The notes below the pieces were generated by a model, which made no database searches, was not told the origin of the DNA, and worked only from the letters and a program-made list of their open reading frames with translations. From the NCBI GenBank assembly GCA_937892105.1, contig CALAUZ010000225.1:1-5696 (forward strand): DNA of 5,696 bases, read 5' to 3'. This document shows, piece by piece, positions 1 through 5,617 of this stretch; the first letter of the stretch is position 1, and the number at the start of each line of letters is the position of its first letter. The stretch is from an uncultured Fretibacterium sp. Lineage in GTDB: Bacteria > Synergistota > Synergistia > Synergistales > Aminobacteriaceae. The translations under genes and the position numbers were made by a program.

Positions 1-1
1 C

Positions 2-1105
2 CGCCATAAAGCCAATGACGGTGCAACATATCTCGGCCCATTTGTTGACGCAGGGAATATACGAAGTCTGATGAGGCTTGCGGAACGTTACTTTCCTCTG
101 AGGGTATGCCGGTCAAAAATTTCCCCAAACAAGAGCAAGAGGCCATGTATAGAATACAGTCTTGGACATTCAATGGGAGCATGTTCGGGGAGATGTACGC
201 AGTCGGAATACAGGGAGAGGGTAGCGGATATAATATTACTGTTTGGAGGGAAACAGCCTGAACTTGTCGAGCGTCTCAGGAAACGAATGAACGAGGCAGC
301 GCAAAAGTTAGAATTTGAGAAGGCGGCAAGATATCGGGATACTATCCGGGCAGTGTGGAAGTTGTCGCGCCAGAAAATATCGTCAGCGTTGCAGGAGGAT
401 TTAGACAATGAGACGTGGAAGGTTCTTAACCGTATCCAGGAATTACTGGGCTTGAAGGTTCTGGCATGGAGGATTGATGCTTTTGACATTTCGCACACAC
501 ACGGGCATGATACATACGGTTGCTGTGTTGTCTTTGAGCAGGGAAGACCAAGCCCCAATCTTTACCGCAGGTTCAAGATACGTTCGCTTGAAGACGGAGA
601 GATTGATGATTTTGCGTCAATGTATGAGACAGTGAGGAGGCGTTATGCTCATGTTATGGACAACTCGGAACCTGCCCCTCAGCTTGCAGTGATTGACGGC
701 GGAACGGGACAGCTTGAGTATGCTGAACGGGCATTGCATGACTTAGGTTTTGAGCTTCCATTCATTGCGCTTGCTGAACGTGAAGAACTGATATACCTTC
801 CCGGGAACCCTGAACCTTTGAGGCTTGGGCGTGATGATCCCGCGTTGCAGCTGTTCCAGAGGCTGCGCGATGAAGTTCACCGTTACGCGATAACGACGCA
901 CAGGAATGCGAGGGGAAAGCACATGAGGCATTCGAGGCTTGATGATATTCCTGGAATAGGCAGGAAGAAGGCGGCTGAGTTGCTGGTGAAGTTTGGGAGT
1001 GCAAGGAGGATTGCGGAATTGAGTACTGAGGAGTTGCAGGGTGTTCCGGGTATTGGGCCTGTTATGGCGGAGAAGATACTTGAAGCATTAAGACAGGAGA
1101 ATTGA
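2..1105 (+). CDS. uvrC: Excinuclease ABC subunit C (UvrC), 5' end outside the window
   Basis: UvrC makes the two incisions flanking a DNA lesion within the UvrABC nucleotide excision repair complex. The reading frame is open from base 2, so the first part (GIY-YIG nuclease) lies upstream; 367 residues are visible. They start with the conserved YLGPFVDAG stretch and the FPLR-x-C / RPC cysteine region. A UVR motif that contacts UvrB follows (about residues 86-120, with LEFEKAARYRD). The RNase H-like 3' nuclease carries FDISH (Asp162), the IDDF aspartates, IDGGTGQL (Asp232) and EVHRYAI (His293), the residues known as catalytic in this family. A tandem helix-hairpin-helix (IPGIGRKKA, VPGIGPVMA) ends the protein. 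Only about 40 residues separate the UVR motif from FDISH, against roughly 160 in E. coli UvrC, so a central segment is missing. The identification is secure. Confidence 0.96.
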   Translation, partial: RHKANDGATYLGPFVDAGNIRSLMRLAERYFPLRVCRSKISPNKSKRPCIEYSLGHSMGACSGRCTQSEYRERVADIILLFGGKQPELVERLRKRMNEAAQKLEFEKAARYRDTIRAVWKLSRQKISSALQEDLDNETWKVLNRIQELLGLKVLAWRIDAFDISHTHGHDTYGCCVVFEQGRPSPNLYRRFKIRSLEDGEIDDFASMYETVRRRYAHVMDNSEPAPQLAVIDGGTGQLEYAERALHDLGFELPFIALAEREELIYLPGNPEPLRLGRDDPALQLFQRLRDEVHRYAITTHRNARGKHMRHSRLDDIPGIGRKKAAELLVKFGSARRIAELSTEELQGVPGIGPVMAEKILEALRQEN

Positions 1106-1199
1106 GGTATCTTCATTAGGAAAAGTGGAAAGAAAGGATACATTACAGCTTAACACTGGTAATATATGACTTTCCTTACCTTAAGAATAATTTTTCCTT

Positions 1200-1835
1200 T
1201 TAATAAGGCAGGAAATACCACAAAATGTTTATTATCGGCTCAAACAGCATATTTATTACGCGTGGAAACACAAGCAGAAGTACAAGCAGTATAAACGTCC
1301 CATAACGTTCAAGCCAGTAATAATACTCCATGTACTTATATGGCAGAAACGCCTCAAGCACTCTTGAACCGTCCAATGGTGGAATAGGAATAAGGTTAAA
1401 AGCGGCAAGACCCATGTTAATGTTCACCATGATACCCAGAAACTCAAGCCCAGCCCTTCCCGTAATCATATACCATTTTTCCCCGAAAAACCTGAAGAAC
1501 AGTACAGTTACTATAGCCGTCAGAATATTCCCGGCAACGCCAGCAAGCGATACTATAATCAAGTCTCTTTTAGGGTGTCGGAAATATCTTGTATTTATGG
1601 GTACTGGTTTAGCCCAGCCAAACCCTACAAACAGAAGCATTAATGTCCCAACAAGGTCGAAATGCGCAAAAGGATTAAGCGATAATCTCCCGTAACGTTC
1701 AGCCGTTTTATCGCCAACCAATTTTGCAGCGAGGCCATGACAGAATTCATGGAACGATAACGCCCACAGTAACGCTGGAATAGTCAGCAGAAATCTCACA
1801 GGGTCATGAAGTAATCTCATGAAACAATCGCACAT
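1200..1835 (-). CDS. Site-2 protease family (peptidase M50) membrane metalloprotease
   Basis: This is a 211-residue polytopic membrane protein. The zinc-site motif HEFCH (His29, Glu30, His33) lies in the first membrane helix. A second metal-ligand motif, N-L-I-P-I-P-P-L-D-G (Asp155), lies in a later helix. Between them are G-R-L-S-L-N-P and G-F-G-W-A-K-P-V-P, hallmarks of the short M50B group that lacks PDZ and CBS domains. Family members cut substrates within the membrane, but the substrate here is unknown. An in-frame stop lies just upstream of the chosen ATG. The ATG five codons later (1818-1820) is also possible, because alignable homology begins near LLHDPVRF and neither start has a strong ribosome binding site. 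The gene converges on uvrC across a 94-base gap and has no clear operon partner. Confidence 0.93.
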   Translation of the reverse strand: MCDCFMRLLHDPVRFLLTIPALLWALSFHEFCHGLAAKLVGDKTAERYGRLSLNPFAHFDLVGTLMLLFVGFGWAKPVPINTRYFRHPKRDLIIVSLAGVAGNILTAIVTVLFFRFFGEKWYMITGRAGLEFLGIMVNINMGLAAFNLIPIPPLDGSRVLEAFLPYKYMEYYYWLERYGTFILLVLLLVFPRVINMLFEPIINILWYFLPY

Positions 1836-1880
1836 AGCCCACTTTAATTATGGGAAAGATGTGCGCCACTCCTTTCCTTA

Positions 1881-1903
1881 ATTTTTATAGCATTTTTATA
1901 GCA
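1881..1903 (-). repeat. 11-bp tandem repeat carrying two TATAAA boxes upstream of the M50 gene
   Basis: Two perfect adjacent copies of ATTTTTATAGC (plus strand) lie about 46-68 bases before the M50 start. On the minus strand each copy contains TATAAA, a -10-like hexamer, so two candidate -10 boxes sit one helical turn apart. No good -35 hexamer is seen at 16-18 bases from either, so this is a possible promoter region rather than a firm one. Confidence 0.4.
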
Positions 1904-1932
1904 AATAAATCTCACGTGAACACACTCCTCTG

Positions 1933-1962
1933 AAAAAACACCACTGCTTTAGACACTAAGGT
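1933..1962 (-). terminator. Weak candidate terminator after the four-gene operon
   Basis: Starting 21 bases after the last operon gene, the minus strand reads ACC-TTAG-TGT-CTAA-AGCAGT-GGT-G followed by six T. This could fold as a 3+4 bp bulged hairpin before a T-run. The stem is short and imperfect, so the T-run is the main support. Confidence 0.3.
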
Positions 1963-1983
1963 ATTCGCTATTATTATTTCATT

Positions 1984-2865
1984 CTACACTACTGCATGTA
2001 CAATATTTTCTCCCCCGCGATAGCTGAATGATGCCCGAATTGCGCGGTGCTTTATGATTTTGAGGCTCATGATGTCAATTTCGTCCTCGTCAGGCTCTAT
2101 CCTGAAAGGGTTATACTTTTCCCCCGCATAATGAAGCCGTGCCGATATTGCGTCCCCGAATATCACTGATACTGAAATCCTAGCGTCAGGACGGGCTTTC
2201 TGTATTCGTATCGACAGCTCCTCGATACAGCTCTGGATTTCCAGTACCCTTTTCATGCTTATCCCGTGCTTCATGGCCGAGACTTCCAGAATTTCGTTTG
2301 CTCCTTCAAGGCTTTCGGAGTTTGGAAGGAGGCAAAATTCCGCGTCATATTCTCTGCGTTTTCCGCTAGGGATAACCGGCTCAATGTACAACAGGGACGA
2401 GAACAGAATATTCACTGGTATACCGATGAAAAGTCCCGTGATGAAATATGCCAGCGAAACTGCAATCATCTGCGGTAATCCCCAGTCGATATACACAGCT
2501 CCGGCAATAACGCTTAGAACCGCAAGCAATGCAACATAACGCCCATAATCACGCCATGACTTGAAAGAAATGCGCCAAGTCTTAGTAGTTGAGTGCCAGC
2601 CGTAGAACATTGCACTTCCAATGAATATTATGCAGCAGCATTCACGGAAAATATCAGGGATTGACGGATTAACGAGCAATGCAGAGGCAATACAGCCAAT
2701 CACGCACCCTGTTACGCCGTAAGCGCCGAAGAACAGTCCCAGCGTGAACGGCAGAAAGTTCTTGATACCCGCAAATGACGGAAGTACATTCGTCATCTGA
2801 ACAGGAGCGTCAATCAAGAAATATGCCAGCGCACAAAGAAGCGTCAGCTTCTCTCTATTTCTCAC
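1984..2865 (-). CDS. Membrane protein with ECF-like helices and a degenerate RsbW-like ATPase tail
   Basis: The protein has 293 residues. About five or six hydrophobic segments fill residues 5-165, with GIKNFLPFTLGLFFGAYG resembling the N-terminal membrane modules (ECF S-component-like) found on some SpoIIE/RsbW-type regulators. The soluble tail (about 175-293) follows the order of an RsbW/SpoIIAB-type HATPase: a helix with IQSCIEELSIRI (N-box position), LHYAGEKYNPF (G1 position), DIMSLKII (lid position) and a closing SYRGGENIVHAVV strand. By eye, the N-box Asn is Arg220, the G1 Asp is Tyr246, and the lid glycines are absent. The start is GTG: an AGGAGG lies 10 bases upstream, and the gene overlaps the EamA gene by 11 bases. 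The role is probably regulatory, sensing at the membrane and binding a STAS partner. That assignment is inference, and the fold match needs a profile search. Confidence 0.72.
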   Translation of the reverse strand: MRNREKLTLLCALAYFLIDAPVQMTNVLPSFAGIKNFLPFTLGLFFGAYGVTGCVIGCIASALLVNPSIPDIFRECCCIIFIGSAMFYGWHSTTKTWRISFKSWRDYGRYVALLAVLSVIAGAVYIDWGLPQMIAVSLAYFITGLFIGIPVNILFSSLLYIEPVIPSGKRREYDAEFCLLPNSESLEGANEILEVSAMKHGISMKRVLEIQSCIEELSIRIQKARPDARISVSVIFGDAISARLHYAGEKYNPFRIEPDEDEIDIMSLKIIKHRAIRASFSYRGGENIVHAVV

Positions 2866-3772
2866 GGATAACCAGCCTCCTTACCAACGCGAAAAATTGC
2901 GGCTCAGTCATCATTATTCCGAGTACTATAACTACTCCGCCTATAATTCGCGGCCATGTGATAATATCCGGCGGAGTTCCGAGAAATTCCGACAGAAGCG
3001 GTGAAACTGCCATAGTCATAATGATTTCAGTCGAGAATATCAATGACGTGTTAAGCGGCGAAACATACCTTTGCGCGTAAACCTGAATTATCCCGTAAAG
3101 CCCCCTGATGAAGAAGCTGATATAGATTACGCTGCCCCAAAACTCAGGGTTCACAGGAAGCGTGAATGATACTCCCTTAACTATGACTTCACCAATCCAA
3201 AGCACGAGGCTGAACACGAAGCAGAAGAACATCTGCCCCATCGCTATAATTGACGGGTTCGATGATGAGGAATACTTGCCCACGCTGAAAATGTAGAACG
3301 CAAACGCTATATTCGAGGCCATGAGGTAAATTATGTTGATGTTCATGAAGTCCGAGACTCTCGCCTCACTCATCAAAAGAAGCCCCGCGAATACCGTGAA
3401 CATTCCGATGAACGTACATTTGTCGGGTATCTGCTTGTACTCCAAGAACATTATCGCCGCTATGAACACGAAATTTGTCGACAGCACCGCGTTGGTCATT
3501 GACGGGCCGAGTCCTGATACCCCCATCAGCAGGAACAGGTTAAATCCTATGAGCTGTGCTGAAAGTACCATGCTCTGCTTCACCTGGTGAACGTCAAGCC
3601 GGAAGAGTTCCCCGAAGAAGAACGCAAGAGATATGGTGAAGCCGATTAGGTTTGTTATGCACAGGAACGCAAAGTGAGGGACGGACTCCGGCACCCAGAT
3701 AAGAAAGACATACTGCACTGCCGCAAAGAATGTGATGAAAAATAATGATATGCTTGCTTCTAGTCTGTTCAT
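2855..3772 (-). CDS. EamA/DMT-superfamily transporter
   Basis: The product has 305 residues and roughly ten hydrophobic segments in two halves (about 5-137 and 145-295), the usual layout of two EamA repeats in drug/metabolite transporters. Each half has the typical late segment, FVFIAAIMFLEYK in the first and EIIMTMAVSPLLSEF in the second. These are followed by IGMFTVFAGLLLM and IIGGVVIVLGIMM, the characteristic last helices. Substrate cannot be read from sequence; relatives export amino acids, nucleobases or other metabolites. The start overlaps the DUF2156 stop as ATGA (4 bases) and the end overlaps the next gene by 11 bases, so the gene is firmly inside the operon. A remnant of a paralogue is present at 4904-5028. 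Confidence 0.92.
   Translation of the reverse strand: MNRLEASISLFFITFFAAVQYVFLIWVPESVPHFAFLCITNLIGFTISLAFFFGELFRLDVHQVKQSMVLSAQLIGFNLFLLMGVSGLGPSMTNAVLSTNFVFIAAIMFLEYKQIPDKCTFIGMFTVFAGLLLMSEARVSDFMNINIIYLMASNIAFAFYIFSVGKYSSSSNPSIIAMGQMFFCFVFSLVLWIGEVIVKGVSFTLPVNPEFWGSVIYISFFIRGLYGIIQVYAQRYVSPLNTSLIFSTEIIMTMAVSPLLSEFLGTPPDIITWPRIIGGVVIVLGIMMTEPQFFALVRRLVIREK
2876..2881 (-). promoter_or_regulatory. Ribosome binding site deciding the GTG start of the membrane ATPase-like gene
   Basis: A full AGGAGG on the minus strand lies 10 bases before the GTG at 2863-2865. It is embedded in the last codons of the EamA gene. It supports the GTG start over later ATG codons. Confidence 0.65.
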
Positions 3773-4698
3773 TTTTCCGTTACCGTGAATTTATCTATCA
3801 TATATTCTGGCTGGTCTCTTGTCTTGACCGTCCTCAATCCCTCATCGCCCAAATCTTCCTCAAAGTTGAAGTACGTGTACTTATCCCGGCATATTCCAAG
3901 AAATTCGTGTTTTACGGCTGTATACACATCGAGCATATTCCTGTCTGCCTTCTCCGCATCACCTTCAACAACATTATCATTCAGCGGAAAACCATAAGCG
4001 TACCCGGCAATCTTCCCGTCAATGAGCATGATAATCCCGAACATTCCGAGCATGAAGAAATCATCAAGCGCGTACTGTATGCATTCATCGTCCGATTTGA
4101 GCTGCTGTACGTGGGCGGGGTCGTCAATGTCTGCGATTCTGTCTTCGAGCCATCTGCGCTGGAAGTCCCGTATCATGTCTATATGCTCAGGGGCAATCAT
4201 GACGGACTGCCATCTGCCTTCGTAGCGTCGCAAAAATTTGTGGAGGCTTCTGCGTTTGACTTCCTGCTTTCCTCCCGCGAGGCTGTAGAGGTGCTCTATG
4301 TTGTAGACGTATTCCGAGTAGTCGCGGTTGAAATCGACCGTGAATTTTTCCGGGAAAATGGCCGTGATTGCGTCTCTTGCCGACTGCGTTACGGTCTGGA
4401 ACTTTGCGCGGCAGTTATGGCTGTGAGCGTCATCGGTTACGTTCTGGACAGCCTGCCTCAATGCGTTCTGGTCATCGCGGAGGCCTAAGGGGAAAAGATA
4501 AACCCTTTCGTTTTCAGTGCATAACTTTGAACGCAATGTGTACAGATAGCCTTCATGTTCGCATATTTCATCGCCGTACTTATGTCTGAGAGTCCACGAT
4601 GACACAAAGGAATGCTGGCAAGACCCTTCACCGTATTTGAATGTATAGGGATCTATTAGCGTCTTTATGTCGGGTGTTATAGGCTGGAAGTCAAGCAT
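3769..4698 (-). CDS. DUF2156 (LPG-synthase-C-like, GNAT-fold) protein
   Basis: The product is a 309-residue soluble protein without membrane segments. The N-terminus (FQPITPDIKTLIDPY, then FVSSWTLRHKYG) matches the start of DUF2156 proteins. The second half has the family's order of features: HKFLRRYEGRW, APEHIDMIRDFQRRW, IDGKIAGYAYGFPLN, EKAD, then a conserved tail with NFEEDLGDEGLR and MIDKF. DUF2156 is related to the catalytic C-terminal domain of MprF, which moves amino acids from aminoacyl-tRNA to phosphatidylglycerol. Whether this stand-alone form does so is unknown. The start lies 2 bases after the STAS stop with only a weak SD, which suggests translational coupling. The stop overlaps the EamA start. 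A decayed paralogue lies at 5025-5498. Confidence 0.9.
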   Translation of the reverse strand: MLDFQPITPDIKTLIDPYTFKYGEGSCQHSFVSSWTLRHKYGDEICEHEGYLYTLRSKLCTENERVYLFPLGLRDDQNALRQAVQNVTDDAHSHNCRAKFQTVTQSARDAITAIFPEKFTVDFNRDYSEYVYNIEHLYSLAGGKQEVKRRSLHKFLRRYEGRWQSVMIAPEHIDMIRDFQRRWLEDRIADIDDPAHVQQLKSDDECIQYALDDFFMLGMFGIIMLIDGKIAGYAYGFPLNDNVVEGDAEKADRNMLDVYTAVKHEFLGICRDKYTYFNFEEDLGDEGLRTVKTRDQPEYMIDKFTVTEK

Positions 4699-4700
4699 TA

Positions 4701-4850
4701 TTACTCGATGTTGATGAGTTCGCCGAAGCCGGTTACTTCGAATATTTCGCGTATTTCCTGGCTTGCGTTCCTGACGGTCATTTTCCCCTGATTGTACATG
4801 GTCGTCTGTCTTATAAGGGCTGAACCCTTTACTTCTTTTGTGAGTTCCAT
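4701..4850 (-). CDS. Internally deleted STAS-domain (anti-sigma-factor-antagonist-like) protein, 49 residues
   Basis: The product begins MELTKEVKGSALI, matching the first strand of SpoIIAA/RsbV-type STAS proteins. It then jumps to TTMYNQGKMTVRNASQEI and IFEVTGFGELINIE, which match the last third of such proteins (typically MNKQGKM, then VFEVTGF-x-DILTIE). About 50 residues between them are missing, including the DSSG-type loop whose Ser is phosphorylated by the partner kinase. The join falls near 4811-4812 and is in frame. An AGGAGG at 4864-4869 (13-base spacing) favours this ATG over the one at 4905-4907. It is the first gene of the operon, 2 bases before DUF2156. It may be a relic kept for translational coupling, or a mini-STAS. 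The domain call is good; function is doubtful. Confidence 0.7.
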   Translation of the reverse strand: MELTKEVKGSALIRQTTMYNQGKMTVRNASQEIREIFEVTGFGELINIE

Positions 4851-4863
4851 ATAAGATTTTTTT

Positions 4864-4869
4864 CCTCCT
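4864..4869 (-). promoter_or_regulatory. Ribosome binding site of the short STAS gene
   Basis: AGGAGG on the minus strand lies 13 bases before the ATG at 4848-4850. The spacing is longer than usual but the match is complete. It lies inside the longer alternative reading frame starting at 4907, which argues against that start. Confidence 0.6.
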
Positions 4870-4899
4870 ATTGGATTAGGATTGTTGTTTATGATAGAA

Positions 4900-4926
4900 A
4901 TTATCATTTTTTACCCAGCATGTCAA
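4900..4926 (-). promoter_or_regulatory. Candidate sigma-70-type promoter for the four-gene operon
   Basis: On the minus strand, TTGACA (4921-4926, perfect -35) is followed after 15 bases by GATAAT (4900-4905, five of six to consensus). The spacing is 2 bases shorter than ideal. Transcription would start near 4893, giving a leader of about 40 bases that includes the AGGAGG. The -35 lies in the remnant EamA reading frame. Confidence 0.42.
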
Positions 4927-5028
4927 AATTTACAGCAGCAAAGGGAATTGCGGGATTAGAGTAAGAGGCGTAAGTGTCTACAGTCATGATGTAGATAGCA
5001 AACGTAATGTCAGCAGTGAATGGTTCAT
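4904..5028 (-). pseudogene. Remnant of a second EamA/DMT transporter gene
   Basis: The ATG at 5026-5028 overlaps the stop of the dead DUF2156 gene as ATGA, the same junction as in the intact operon, and again begins ATGAAC. In another frame the stretch reads ADITFAIYIMTVDTYASYSNP and onward to a stop at 4904-4906. This aligns without gaps to residues 153-176 of the intact EamA protein (NIAFAFYIFSVGKY, SSSSNPSII); by eye 12 of 23 residues are identical. About 150 codons are therefore deleted after the start, and everything after roughly residue 180 is lost. No function is expected. Confidence 0.72.
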
Positions 5029-5498
5029 ATTTCTGTCAGTATGAATTTCTCTATCATTTGAACCGGTACATACTCAACCTTCATTTCACGAAGCCCCGAA
5101 AGTCCCAAGTCTTTCTCAAAGTTCACGTACTTGTAACCCTCACAGCATACCCTTGCGAACTCACGCTTAAGAGTTACAGATAGTCCCGATATAGTGAAAC
5201 TTCCTTTTGCCGAAAATGCGTCGAAGCACTCATGGTTCAATGTCAGGCATACGTTCTTTGAGTTCTGGTTCTTTGAGTTCTGAAGGTTTTTCCTCACTCC
5301 ATTTCCGATTTCATTCCCTTATGCTTTCTATGTGTTGCGGAGAAATTCTCTCAATCCTGAACCTTTCGGAATATTCCCGACAGAAATGGTTGAAGATGTT
5401 ACGTTTCTTTTTGAGCTGCCGCCCTGAGAGATTGCTTTGTCTCTCTGTGGAATATATATATTCCGACAAGTCCCGACTGTATTGTACTGTAAAACTAC
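5025..5498 (-). pseudogene. Degraded second DUF2156 gene (5' end missing, stops, frameshift, internal deletion)
   Basis: From 5498 the minus strand reads SFTVQYSRDLSEYIYSTE and on to RISPQHIESIRE. This aligns to residues 119-188 of the intact DUF2156 protein, with 26 of about 65 identical by eye. An in-frame TGA follows at 5311-5313 and another at 5230-5232. The homology then changes frame near 5235 (HECF against DECI). After a deletion of about 40 codons it resumes as LKREFARVC, NFEKDLGLSGLR and MIEKFILTEI, ending at the TGA at 5025-5027; 23 of the last 48 residues match. The first 118 or so codons are absent. The open stretch 5025-5297 is just the last part of this dead gene. Identity of 40-48% shows an old paralogue, not a fresh duplication. 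Confidence 0.85.
5253..5282. repeat. Perfect 15-bp tandem duplication inside the dead DUF2156 gene
   Basis: Two adjacent identical copies of GTTCTTTGAGTTCTG (plus strand). In the gene's frame this duplicates five codons (ELKEP, then ELKER). It is a probable slippage event after or during decay. Confidence 0.85.
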
Positions 5499-5501
5499 AT
5501 T

Positions 5502-5573
5502 ATGTACGATTTGAGACAACTGCTCTCAGAGGCAAGAAGTATCGAACTTATTGATGCTCTGAGGATAATTTAG
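5502..5573 (+). pseudogene. Possible 3' tail of a lost plus-strand gene
   Basis: A 23-codon open stretch reads MYDLRQLLSEARSIELIDAL and three more residues, then TAG. It looks like an amphipathic coding helix. It begins within a few bases of where homology to the dead minus-strand DUF2156 gene stops, and it ends 11 bases before a terminator-like hairpin. There is no ribosome binding site and no recognised family. An open stretch this short can occur by chance. Confidence 0.22.
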
Positions 5574-5584
5574 TTCGTCAGAGT

Positions 5585-5617
5585 AAAAAATGCCCGGTAC
5601 TGAAATGCGGGGTTTTT
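5585..5617. terminator. Possible bidirectional rho-independent terminator
   Basis: AAAAAA-TG-CCCG, an 11-base loop, then CGGG-G-TTTTT. The 4-bp GC stem extends into A/T pairs across a small internal mismatch. Either strand has a T-run after the stem. It would close a plus-strand gene ending at 5573 and separate the graveyard from whatever lies to the right. Confidence 0.45.

Noticed and set aside
1106..1199. Possible terminator between uvrC and the M50 gene
   Set aside because: Only short weak complementarities (for example GGTAA/TTACC) are present, with no adjacent T-run in the right orientation. No convincing hairpin was found.
3745..4488. Long open frame (247 codons) on the plus strand opposite the DUF2156 gene
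   Set aside because: It is antisense to a clear family member, has no ribosome binding site and no recognisable domain. It is a frame shadow of the codon pattern on the other strand.
4701..4907. Longer version of the STAS gene starting at 4907
   Set aside because: The extra 19 residues (Asn/Ile-rich) do not resemble STAS N-termini. The AGGAGG lies inside this extension and points to the ATG at 4850. The extension covers the predicted -10 box and leader.
5025..5297. A 90-residue free-standing gene
   Set aside because: Its second half is the C-terminus of DUF2156 and its upstream homology continues in another frame with stops. It is part of a pseudogene.
5449..5464. Perfect 16-bp palindrome GGAATATATATATTCC
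   Set aside because: It lies within codons for EYIYS of the dead DUF2156 gene, where the intact copy has the similar EYVYN. It is most simply a coding coincidence in low-complexity AT sequence, with no target gene next to it.
5328..5519. A 63-residue minus-strand open frame
   Set aside because: It is out of frame with the DUF2156 homology seen over the same bases and has no family resemblance.
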